Of a stretch of 6,569 nucleotides of DNA, positions 1 through 6,485 are shown piece after piece. Under the pieces are notes generated by a model. That model saw nothing but the letters and a program-made list of their open reading frames with translations. It searched no databases and was not told the DNA's origin. How positions within the stretch are numbered: the first letter of the stretch is position 1; the number at the start of each line of letters is the position of its first letter. This DNA comes from Akkermansiaceae bacterium (GTDB taxonomy: Bacteria > Verrucomicrobiota > Verrucomicrobiia > Verrucomicrobiales > Akkermansiaceae). The DNA lies in contig JARFPV010000529.1 in the NCBI GenBank assembly GCA_029288115.1, positions 1 to 6,569 of the forward strand, written 5' to 3'. Made by a program: the position numbers and the translations under genes.

Positions 1-1
1 G

Positions 2-1297
2 GCCAAGGAGATCTCCGCACAAGGACGCACCCATTCCGTTTTTGACCTCGCATGGCTCGTACTGGGAGGGCTGGATCGTTTCCACGTCATTTTCGAGAGC
101 GAGGAAGAACCGATCTATCAGAGCAAAGCCGATCACTCGGCATGGCTCACCAAGCAGGAGTGCCTGAGCCATTTTTGGTCGTCCGGCATGGTGGAAAATC
201 ACTACGACGAGGAAATCACTGAGGGCGAGGCACCAACTGGGAATTTTCAGTCCATCGCACGCTGCGGGCTGAGTGGCAAGATCATCGGACCACCTAACCA
301 CCACTCCTATCAGCAGACACTCAGTGACCTGCACCGCACCCGATTCTCGAATATGCCCATCGAGCGATACAAAAGCAAAATCGTCATGGAGCACGGCGAG
401 GAAGCCGTCGAAAAATGGGTCGAGCAGGTCAAAAAACAATCCATCTGGCGACCCAAGCCCGAACAACCTGCAGAGCCGCCGAAGGCACCTGAACCCGAGG
501 AAAAGGAAGAAGTTCCAAGTGAGGATGTTGCTGCTGAGTCCACGGCAGATGCCACGGCAGATGCACCTGAAGATACCGCCGCAAACCAGCCCTCGGAAGC
601 ACCCGTCGAAACGCCGACTCCTGTCATCGAGGAAACTGTTCCCGTGTTTAAAACCCGCCGCGAAGTCGAGCAGCACTTCCTGAACCATGGATTCGATGAT
701 GCTTTTAAAACTGACAAAGCCGTCTCCGTACTCGCCAACATTCCTGCAAAAATGATCAGCCCCAGGCTGATGGCGACGCTCAAGCATGTCGTCGCTGAGG
801 AAAAACGTTACCCCGGCAATCTGGCCTCATTCCTTTGTCGCCAGATGAGCGGCAGGCATTTGGCAGTCTTCAAGTGGAAAAAGAAACTGCACTGCGGCCC
901 GGCGCGCCCCAAACATGTGCCGGACGATATGGTCATGGCGGACCGGCCATCCAAGCTCTTCCACTGGGTGCTCGATAACCCAAGCGGCAACATCGACAAG
1001 ATGTGGAAAGACTGCTTACCGGAGGGCATTGATGACGAAACACGCCACACGTGGTATCACGATCTTCACTGGCTAATCAACGAGGGACTGGTGCTGTTCT
1101 TTTCAGACGGCAAACTACATGCCGCCAAGGAACTCAAATCTGATCCTCCAGAGGCGAAAAAAACGGCAAAAAAGGCAGCTAAAAAAGTCGCCAAGAAAAA
1201 ACAGGGAAAGAAACCGGAGAAAGAAGCCGAACCCACCGCTGATACGGAGCCCGCGCCAGACCCCGAGCCTGACTCTCCCGAAACCGAGGAAAACTAA
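2..1297 (+). CDS. Conserved-looking protein of unknown function with H1-like lysine tail (5' end outside window)
   Basis: I do not recognise this family. The frame is open from base 2 with no stop, and the 62 codons before the first internal ATG (188) read as ordinary protein, so the gene most likely begins upstream; 431 residues are visible. In visible numbering: residues 1-150 form a mixed globular region with a Gly-Pro-Pro-Asn-His-His motif near 96-101; 153-214 are a low-complexity Pro/Glu/Ala linker; 215-377 form a second globular, Trp- and Lys-rich region ending in a hydrophobic stretch that could be a winged-helix-like fold (weak guess); about 386-407 are Lys/Ala repeats like a histone H1 or AlgP tail; the last 25 residues are acidic and Pro-rich. 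There is no signal peptide or membrane segment in the visible part, so it is probably cytoplasmic. The basic tail suggests nucleic-acid or polyanion contact, which is inference. The stop lies 5 nt before the next gene, which suggests co-transcription. Confidence 0.85.
   Translation, partial: AKEISAQGRTHSVFDLAWLVLGGLDRFHVIFESEEEPIYQSKADHSAWLTKQECLSHFWSSGMVENHYDEEITEGEAPTGNFQSIARCGLSGKIIGPPNHHSYQQTLSDLHRTRFSNMPIERYKSKIVMEHGEEAVEKWVEQVKKQSIWRPKPEQPAEPPKAPEPEEKEEVPSEDVAAESTADATADAPEDTAANQPSEAPVETPTPVIEETVPVFKTRREVEQHFLNHGFDDAFKTDKAVSVLANIPAKMISPRLMATLKHVVAEEKRYPGNLASFLCRQMSGRHLAVFKWKKKLHCGPARPKHVPDDMVMADRPSKLFHWVLDNPSGNIDKMWKDCLPEGIDDETRHTWYHDLHWLINEGLVLFFSDGKLHAAKELKSDPPEAKKTAKKAAKKVAKKKQGKKPEKEAEPTADTEPAPDPEPDSPETEEN
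541..564 (+). repeat. Perfect 12-bp tandem duplication inside the linker of the first gene
   Basis: The unit CACGGCAGATGC occurs twice in direct succession (541-552 and 553-564) with no mismatch. It keeps the reading frame and encodes Thr-Ala-Asp-Ala twice, inside the low-complexity Pro/Glu/Ala linker. This looks like recent replication slippage in a segment that tolerates length change; no regulatory role is suggested. Confidence 0.8.
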
Positions 1298-1302
1298 CCG
1301 CT

Positions 1303-1917
1303 GTGGCAGATTCGCCTGAGAAACGAAAGCAATACGCGGCACGCAAGTTCTACCGCGCGACGGTCGTTTGCCCGTCCTGCCTTCAGCGCTTCCGTGAAAC
1401 GGCTGACACTTGTCAGCGGTGCGGATTCGATGCCCACCGCGTGGTTCAGCAATTCAACTACGCGGCACCTGTGTTAGAACAGGTCATCGACAATGCGGGC
1501 GTGATCACACCGGACTGGCAGCCTGAACTCGATCAGGCGATTGCTCGGGTAGAACGACGCTTTCCGCAGGTTGGCTTTTATTTTTGCACTGTCAATCTGG
1601 ACGACCCCGTGAAGCTTCCAGAGTTTGGCTTCTGGATGATGAATGCCTGCCAGCTGGAACCTCATCAGCAGGAACAGGACCGGGCATGGAGCATGCTTGT
1701 TCTGCTGGATGTGAACCGGGGGCTCATCTCGCTAACACCCGGCTACGCTCTGGAGGCATTCATCGAGGATAGCGCGTGGGAAGATGCCCTGCGCCAAATC
1801 TCATCCGATCTTGCGGCAAGGGAATACAAACAAGCTTTGTTAGATTTGATGCACCATGCGGAACGATTACTCGTCACGGCTGGAATTGAGGCAATGAGAA
1901 AGGTGAAAAAAGCATGA
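1303..1917 (+). CDS. Zinc-ribbon TPM-domain protein, cytoplasmic
   Basis: This 204-residue protein starts at a GTG five bases after the previous stop. A GAGGA at 1286-1290, inside the upstream gene, could serve as its ribosome site with a somewhat long 12-nt spacer. Residues 23-40 carry two Cys pairs, CPSC (C23, C26) and CQRC (C37, C40), a typical zinc ribbon. Residues about 57-191 fit the TPM fold (TLP18.3/Psb32/MOLO-1, YgcG-like): an opening V-I-D-N-A-G-V-I-T segment, an amphipathic helix, a strand with Phe-Tyr-Phe, a hydrophobic M-L-V-L-L-D strand, then P-G-Y-A-L-E followed by helices. Plant TLP18.3 is a phosphatase linked to photosystem II repair; the role of most bacterial TPM proteins is unknown. 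There is no signal peptide or membrane span, unusual because most TPM proteins are exported. It overlaps the next TPM gene, so the two products probably act together. Confidence 0.82.
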   Translation: MADSPEKRKQYAARKFYRATVVCPSCLQRFRETADTCQRCGFDAHRVVQQFNYAAPVLEQVIDNAGVITPDWQPELDQAIARVERRFPQVGFYFCTVNLDDPVKLPEFGFWMMNACQLEPHQQEQDRAWSMLVLLDVNRGLISLTPGYALEAFIEDSAWEDALRQISSDLAAREYKQALLDLMHHAERLLVTAGIEAMRKVKKA

Positions 1918-2678
1918 GAGCAGCCCGTCACCACCTTCTCATTCTATGCCTGCTCACATGGTGCATGCCACCGGCATGGGCACAGGATGACGTGGATAAT
2001 TCCCGGATCCCCTCGCGCCCCGGAGGCCAGATTCTCGATCAAGCACGCTGGTTCACCGCTGAGGAAAGAGAGGCAGCGCAGAACGAGCTGGGGCAACTCC
2101 TCAGCGAGAGCAACATCGATATCTATCTGGTGACAATGGAGAAACTTCCACCGCAGGGGGTCGAGACATTTACCCGCACACTCGGCGAGACCTGGGCAAG
2201 ATCTCCAGTATGGTGCGTTGTTTTTCAAGTCCCCGGCGACCCTGCTGGATTCCATGTCGAGGCAGGAGGTGAACAGATGGATTTGAAACAGATTGACCAG
2301 GCACTCAAGGAGGCAATTCGCCGCGCCAGAAGAGAAAACTCAGAAAAAGACCGCATCATGGCGGCATGGAGAGAGTGCTCTGAAAGCCTGCGCTTCATTC
2401 ACGCATCACGTCTTAGACTGCATGAAAGACGTGTCGACGCCACGCATAACTACTATGATAATTTGGAAAAAGAAAAGCTGCGCAAGCGCACATATATCGC
2501 CGCTGGAGTTGCCGGGTTTTTGTTTCTCCTGGCACTCATCGTCATCATAACCAAGCGGATCAAATCCAAACGGGCCATCTTTGTTTTTCCGGAAACTTCA
2601 TGGCGTATACGCTTCCAAGGCCCACACAGCGGTGGCAGCGGCATCGTGGTGAATTACCGACGCAAGAATCTAAAGTAA
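1914..2678 (+). CDS. Exported, membrane-anchored TPM-like protein
   Basis: A 254-residue protein whose ATG overlaps the stop of the preceding gene (ATGA, 4 nt), an arrangement typical of translational coupling; an AAGGTG at about 1900-1905 gives a suitable ribosome site. Residues 1-23 form a signal peptide with a probable cleavage after Ala-Trp-Ala. Residues about 34-145 resemble a TPM domain: a P-x-R-P-G-G-x-I-L-D-Q-A opening, a ten-residue-scale amphipathic helix, an I-D-I-Y-L-V-T strand, then W-C-V-V-F-Q-V and H-V-E-A-G-G-E. A charged, probably helical stretch (about 146-192) leads to one membrane span (about 193-213), flanked by the basic K-R-I-K-S-K-R. The topology would put the TPM domain outside the membrane and a Gly-rich tail of about 35 residues in the cytoplasm, close to its soluble zinc-ribbon partner. 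Catalytic function is unknown; the TPM match is by pattern and is weaker than for the gene before it. Confidence 0.78.
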   Translation: MRAARHHLLILCLLTWCMPPAWAQDDVDNSRIPSRPGGQILDQARWFTAEEREAAQNELGQLLSESNIDIYLVTMEKLPPQGVETFTRTLGETWARSPVWCVVFQVPGDPAGFHVEAGGEQMDLKQIDQALKEAIRRARRENSEKDRIMAAWRECSESLRFIHASRLRLHERRVDATHNYYDNLEKEKLRKRTYIAAGVAGFLFLLALIVIITKRIKSKRAIFVFPETSWRIRFQGPHSGGSGIVVNYRRKNLK

Positions 2679-2699
2679 ATCTAACATCGCCGACAAGCC

Positions 2700-3533
2700 A
2701 TGTTCAACCCCTCAAAAATCATACCACTCCTCTGCCTCATCTTATCTGTTAGCGCACTGTCGGCAGAACCCAAACCCAATCAAAAAATCATCTACAAGAA
2801 AAATGCCACGGCTGACCTGAAGCTGCATGTGTTTTTCCCAAATGATCATGATGTAAAAGGCAAGACACCAGCGATTATCTTCTTTTTTGGTGGCGGCTGG
2901 AACGGAGGGTCACCCACGCAGTTCTACCCCCAGTGCGAGCACTTGGCAAAGCTCGGCATGGTGGCCATCAGTGCCGAATACCGCGTTAAAAAATCCCACG
3001 GCACAGAGCCCAAGACATGTGTGACCGATGGAAAGTCAGCCATGCGTTGGTTGCGCACAAACGCGTCCACTCTCGGTATCGACCCGGATAAAATCGCTGC
3101 CGGTGGAGGGTCAGCGGGCGGACATGTCGCCGCCGCCGTCGCCACGACCAAAGGATTTAACGAAAAAGGTGAAGACACCTCCGTGAGTTGCATGCCGCAG
3201 GCACTGGTTCTCTTCAATCCGGTGTTTGACAATGGACCAAACGGCTACGGGCACAAGCGTGTCAAAGCCTACTGGCAAGAAATCTCCCCGATGCACAACA
3301 TCTCCACCACAACTCCACCAACCGTTGTCTTCCTCGGCACCAAGGACAGCTTAATCCCCGTCGCCACGGCCAAAGAATATCAATCGTTGATGAAAAAGTC
3401 AGACGTCCGCTGTGATCTGCACCTCTACCCCGGCGAGAAACATGGGTTTTTTAACAAGTCAAAATACGACGAGACCATCGCGGAGACCACCAAGTTTTTG
3501 ACCTCCCTTGGCTACATCAAGGCAGATAAGTAA
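2700..3533 (+). CDS. Secreted alpha/beta-hydrolase, BD-FAE/acetyl-esterase-like
   Basis: A 277-residue protein with a signal peptide (residues 1-22, cleavage after Ala-Leu-Ser-Ala), so periplasmic or secreted. It has the alpha/beta-hydrolase layout of the BD-FAE and hormone-sensitive-lipase-like esterases: an oxyanion loop F-F-G-G-G-W-N-G-G (62-70), the nucleophile elbow G-G-S-A-G with Ser138, an acidic residue Asp216 in G-T-K-D-S-L-I-P, and His248 in G-E-K-H-G-F. The triad is complete, so the enzyme should be active. Related enzymes remove acetyl or feruloyl groups from plant or algal polysaccharides; the substrate here cannot be read from sequence. The usual His before the Gly-Gly-Gly loop is Phe63. 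The start is set by the signal peptide and length; there is no clear Shine-Dalgarno sequence. It lies 21 nt after the TPM gene without an evident terminator between, so read-through is likely, and converges on the dehydrogenase gene. Confidence 0.9.
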   Translation: MFNPSKIIPLLCLILSVSALSAEPKPNQKIIYKKNATADLKLHVFFPNDHDVKGKTPAIIFFFGGGWNGGSPTQFYPQCEHLAKLGMVAISAEYRVKKSHGTEPKTCVTDGKSAMRWLRTNASTLGIDPDKIAAGGGSAGGHVAAAVATTKGFNEKGEDTSVSCMPQALVLFNPVFDNGPNGYGHKRVKAYWQEISPMHNISTTTPPTVVFLGTKDSLIPVATAKEYQSLMKKSDVRCDLHLYPGEKHGFFNKSKYDETIAETTKFLTSLGYIKADK

Positions 3534-3553
3534 GCAGGCAAGCCAGAAGCCAC

Positions 3554-4498
3554 TTAGTTCACCAGATTCCGTTTCTCACCCTTGAGAAACGCCTCAATGT
3601 TCTTGGCAACACCGTCAATGAGACGGGTGCGCGATTCGGCTGACGCCCAGGCGGTGTGCGGTGTGATGATAAGGTTCGGGATATCAGCACCTAACAAAAC
3701 ATGATCTGCAGGTGGTGGCTCTTCACATAGCACATCCAGACCTGCGCCCGCGATGGTTCCATTTTTCAAAGCTGCCGCCAGGTCTTCCTCATTGACGAGT
3801 TGTCCACGTCCCGTGTTGATCAGAAATGCGCTCGATTTCATCATACCAAGCGTCTCTGCGTTGATGATCCCCATGGTCTCGGATGTGAGCGGACAGTGAA
3901 GGCTTATAGCATCGCATTCTGAAAAAAACTGCTCTTTGGGTAATCGAGGACACATGCACTCGACCGAGTCTTCACGCGCGAGCGCAACGACATCCATGCC
4001 AAGACCTTGCGCAGCCTTGGCAACGGATTTCCCGATCGTCCCCAAGCCGACGATTCCGAGCGTCTTGCCGGCAAGATCCGTGATTGGGTAATCGAGACGG
4101 GTAAAGATTGGGGATTCAGCCCATTTCGCCGATTCCCCTGCAAGCCGGTGCATGTTGGTTGATAGATTGATCAGAAATCCGATGGTATGCTGCTCGACTC
4201 CAGCGGTCGAATAACCTGCCACGTTACACACAGGGATGCCTGCTTTTCTGGCAGCCTCAAGGTCCACACAATTGGTGCCCGTCGCTGCCACACAAATTAA
4301 TTCCAAGTTCTTACAAACGGCCATCATCTCAGCATCAATCATCACTTTGTTCGTAATGGCAATTGTCGTGTCTTGCAACTTGACCGATGTTTCCTCGTAT
4401 GAGGTGGTGGCATGCGTTTCAAGTTCACCAAACTGGTTCAGAGCATGGAGAGGCGTATCACCAACAGTGGCGGCATCAAGAAATGTGATTCGGTGCAT
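3554..4498 (-). CDS. D-2-hydroxyacid dehydrogenase (glycerate dehydrogenase/hydroxypyruvate reductase-like)
   Basis: NAD(P)-dependent cytoplasmic oxidoreductase interconverting a 2-oxoacid and a D-2-hydroxyacid. With the start at ATG 4498 it has 314 residues, normal for the family, and begins M-H-R-I-T-F-L-D-A-A, the usual first strand. In-frame GTG codons at 4528 and 4522 would add 10 or 8 residues without family support; a GGAGG lies at 4516-4520, rather far (about 17 nt) from the ATG, so the start stays slightly open. Landmarks: A-T-G-T-N-C-V-D-L near 72-80, dinucleotide loop G-L-G-T-I-G (151-156), and catalytic Arg231 (N-T-G-R-G), Glu260 (C-E-E-P-P) and His281 (T-P-H-T-A-W). Where NAD-specific members carry Asp after the second Rossmann strand, this protein has Ala-Arg (about 174-175), so NADPH use is possible. 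Hydroxypyruvate, glyoxylate or a similar 2-oxoacid is the likely substrate; phosphoglycerate dehydrogenase is unlikely because no C-terminal regulatory domain is present. Confidence 0.92.
   Translation of the reverse strand: MHRITFLDAATVGDTPLHALNQFGELETHATTSYEETSVKLQDTTIAITNKVMIDAEMMAVCKNLELICVAATGTNCVDLEAARKAGIPVCNVAGYSTAGVEQHTIGFLINLSTNMHRLAGESAKWAESPIFTRLDYPITDLAGKTLGIVGLGTIGKSVAKAAQGLGMDVVALAREDSVECMCPRLPKEQFFSECDAISLHCPLTSETMGIINAETLGMMKSSAFLINTGRGQLVNEEDLAAALKNGTIAGAGLDVLCEEPPPADHVLLGADIPNLIITPHTAWASAESRTRLIDGVAKNIEAFLKGEKRNLVN
3570..3591. repeat. Stem-loop at the convergent gene ends (9-bp perfect stem, 4-nt loop)
   Basis: CGTTTCTCA (3570-3578) pairs perfectly with TGAGAAACG (3583-3591) around a CCCT loop. 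It lies in the last codons of the dehydrogenase gene and 36 nt past the stop of the convergent esterase. Its place suits a transcription end for the esterase mRNA, or an RNA 3' stabiliser, but no T-run follows on either strand, so it is not a standard intrinsic terminator. Confidence 0.45.
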
Positions 4499-4543
4499 AA
4501 ACTCACCATAGAGCCCCTCCACAAGCACGGCAAGAAATGTGTT

Positions 4544-4572
4544 TGAATATCCCTAATGACGAACCTCGACAA
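4544..4572 (-). promoter_or_regulatory. Weak candidate promoter for the dehydrogenase gene
   Basis: Read on the minus strand, TTGTCG (4567-4572) and TATTCA (4544-4549) are separated by 17 nt. They match the sigma-70 boxes at only 4 and 3 of 6 positions. The site lies 45 nt upstream of the dehydrogenase ATG, and its -35 box overlaps that of the opposite candidate promoter. Position is the main support. Confidence 0.15.
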
Positions 4573-4595
4573 GGGGCTGCAATCGACTCTATCCT
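4566..4595 (+). promoter_or_regulatory. Candidate sigma-70-like promoter for the dihydroxyacetone kinase gene
   Basis: TCGACA (4566-4571, 5 of 6 to the -35 consensus) and TATCCT (4590-4595, 4 of 6 to the -10 consensus) are 18 nt apart. Transcription would begin near 4602 and leave a leader of only about 20 nt. That fits the absence of a Shine-Dalgarno sequence before the kinase ATG. The rest of the divergent spacer (4499-4623) shows no convincing operator. Confidence 0.28.
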
Positions 4596-4623
4596 CCGCC
4601 ACACCTGATTACCCAATAAAGAA

Positions 4624-6399
4624 ATGCCTGAATTTAATCCCAAACTACTGAATGACCCGTTAGATGCTGCTGATGAGTTAATCGACGGCCTTGTTGATGC
4701 CTACAATGGCGAGTGCCTGAAGGTGGGTGTACGTTCACTGGCGAAAAAAGATATCCCGGACGGCAAGGTTGCCTTGCTCGTCGGTGGCGGTGCCGGTCAC
4801 GAGCCGATCTATCATGCGATGGTGGGTAAAAACATGGCGGACGGTGCCGCATGTGGCGATATCTTTGCCGCACCCGCGCCGAACATTGTGCAGGAAGCGA
4901 CCCAGGCAGTGGACCGCGGCAACGGTGTGCTCTATCTCTACGGCAACTACGCGGGGGATGTTCTTAACTTCAACCTCGGTGCTGAAATGTCGGCGACTGA
5001 TGGCACGGATATACGCACGGTGCTGATTGCCGATGACGTCTGCTCGGCACCCCCGGAACGCAAGAAGGACCGCCGCGGAATCGCTGGCCTGGTGCCGATC
5101 GTGAAAATTGCCGGTGCGGCATCACAGTCGGCAAAGACTCTGGATGACCTTGCCCGTGTCGCGGAGAAGGCATGTCTGCAAACCAGCTCGGTGGGCGTCG
5201 CCATGGCACCCGGGTCAATCCCGTCAACTGGCAAACCCACCTTTTCATTGGAAGAAGGAAAAATCGGTCTCGGTATGGGGATTCACGGCGAGGCCGGGGT
5301 CGGTGAAATCGAGATGACCACAGCGGATGAGCTGACACTCAAGGTGATGGATCTGATCTATCAGGATTACATCAATGACGATGAGGTCGATGCTCTCAAG
5401 GAAGGCGACAGCGTGGTTGTGCTGATCAACTCACTGGGTTCCACCACCATGATGGAGTGTCTGGTCTGCATGCGTAAGGTCAGGGAGTTTTTGGAACAAA
5501 AAGGCATCCGGATTTTTGATGTGATCATCGGGCCGTATGTGACCTGTCAGGAAATGGCGGGTATTTCCTTCTCACTCACCCGGGTGGACCAGGAGCTACA
5601 GGAGCTGTGGTCGATGCCATGCGAGTCGTTCTGCATTTCCAAAATGCAGGGGCCGCTGCACACAGGGGCAGTCGCTAGCCATGACTCGAATGATCATGTC
5701 CAGGCTTCAACCCAAAATGCAAAGACCGAGAAAAAACAAACCGTGGAGCTCTCCAGATCAGACACGGGGCTCAGTGTGCCTCAAGCACGTGATATGATTT
5801 TGAAAGTTGCCGATGCTGTCATCGAGGCGGAGCCGGTTCTTTCGCAAGCCGACCGCGATCTTGGCGACGGCGACCACGGACTGGGTATGGCACGTGGCTT
5901 CACAGCTGTGAAGGAGGCCCTCGATGGGGTTGATTTCGACACCCATCGCGACCTGTTTGCATCGGCCGGCAATGCCATGCTGACTACCATGGGAGGTGCC
6001 TCCGGTGTTGTCTTCGGTTCTCTGTTTCTCGCTGGCGGAACAACGATGCAGGGAGCCGATTGCTTTGGCTCCCACGAGCTTGCTCACTTATTGAACCGCG
6101 CTCTCGAGGACGTGATGGAGCGTGGCGGTGCCAAACCGGGAGACAAAACGATGATCGATGCGCTCCACCCCGCCGCTTTGACGGCTGCAGAAAATCTGGC
6201 CAGCCCCTTGCCCGAATCCTTGCAGGCAACGGCTCAGTCGGCTCGCAATGGCATGGAGGCGAGCAAGGACATGATCGCGACCATGGGGCGCGCCAAGACA
6301 CTGGGTGAGAAGTCACTCGGCCTGCCGGACGCCGGTGCCATTTCGGTGACCATCATTCTGGAAACGATGAGGGATTTTGTTCACGTTACGCGAGACTAA
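4624..6399 (+). CDS. dhaK: Single-chain ATP-dependent dihydroxyacetone kinase (DhaK + DhaL domains)
   Basis: A 591-residue cytoplasmic kinase that phosphorylates dihydroxyacetone with ATP to dihydroxyacetone phosphate. The DhaK domain (about 1-350) has G-G-G-A-G-H-E (54-60) with the conserved His59, N-Y-A-G-D-V-L-N-F with Asp112, and G-I-H-G-E with His221, the histidine that binds the substrate ketone covalently in this family. A polar linker (about 352-382) joins the DhaL domain (about 383-591), which carries the Mg-ATP site D-R-D-L-G-D-G-D-H-G (Asp410, Asp415, Asp417), G-G-A-S-G (457-461), P-G-D-K-T-M (505-510) and a C-terminal G-R-A-K-T-L-G-E-K-S-L-G motif (555-566). Having both domains on one chain, and no phosphotransfer protein nearby, marks the ATP-dependent type rather than the PTS-dependent DhaKLM type. 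The ATG gives the family's usual N-terminus although no Shine-Dalgarno sequence precedes it. Some members act on erythrulose instead, so substrate is not certain. It is divergent from the hydroxyacid dehydrogenase. Confidence 0.94.
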   Translation: MPEFNPKLLNDPLDAADELIDGLVDAYNGECLKVGVRSLAKKDIPDGKVALLVGGGAGHEPIYHAMVGKNMADGAACGDIFAAPAPNIVQEATQAVDRGNGVLYLYGNYAGDVLNFNLGAEMSATDGTDIRTVLIADDVCSAPPERKKDRRGIAGLVPIVKIAGAASQSAKTLDDLARVAEKACLQTSSVGVAMAPGSIPSTGKPTFSLEEGKIGLGMGIHGEAGVGEIEMTTADELTLKVMDLIYQDYINDDEVDALKEGDSVVVLINSLGSTTMMECLVCMRKVREFLEQKGIRIFDVIIGPYVTCQEMAGISFSLTRVDQELQELWSMPCESFCISKMQGPLHTGAVASHDSNDHVQASTQNAKTEKKQTVELSRSDTGLSVPQARDMILKVADAVIEAEPVLSQADRDLGDGDHGLGMARGFTAVKEALDGVDFDTHRDLFASAGNAMLTTMGGASGVVFGSLFLAGGTTMQGADCFGSHELAHLLNRALEDVMERGGAKPGDKTMIDALHPAALTAAENLASPLPESLQATAQSARNGMEASKDMIATMGRAKTLGEKSLGLPDAGAISVTIILETMRDFVHVTRD

Positions 6400-6485
6400 C
6401 CTGACCAATTCACAGCACATCTGATCCCAATGGGTTCACTCATACTGTATACTGAGGGCGCAGAGGGAAATTTGATGATTCGGAT

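Noticed and set aside
188..190. ATG at 188 as the true start of the first gene
   Set aside because: The frame upstream is open to the window edge with ordinary protein sequence, and no ribosome site precedes this ATG.
310..783. Open minus-strand frame of 157 codons opposite the first gene
   Set aside because: Its composition is Ser/Ala-rich in the way expected from the complement of a Pro/Glu/Ala-rich linker, it has no recognisable domain, and the plus strand is clearly coding.
1119..1319. Plus-strand frame rich in Arg, Lys and Pro overlapping the tail of the first gene
   Set aside because: It is the +1 shadow of the lysine repeats and is not the frame reached by the possible -1 slip at 1168-1174; there is no start signal of its own.
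4526..4528. Upstream GTG as start of the dehydrogenase
   Set aside because: The extra ten residues lie before the family's normal first strand; the ATG at 4498 gives the expected N-terminus and length.
4512..4577. AGCCCCT (4512-4518) and AGGGGCT (4571-4577) as a possible operator or hairpin
   Set aside because: Seven matching bases 52 nt apart are expected by chance and do not resemble a known operator.
5984..6316. Open minus-strand frame of 110 codons opposite the DhaL domain
   Set aside because: It is the complement of a well-supported kinase domain with intact motifs; the Arg/Pro/Ser-rich product is typical of an antisense shadow.
6442..6454. ATACTG repeated twice one base apart
   Set aside because: The repeat is too short to be meaningful and has no further copies nearby.
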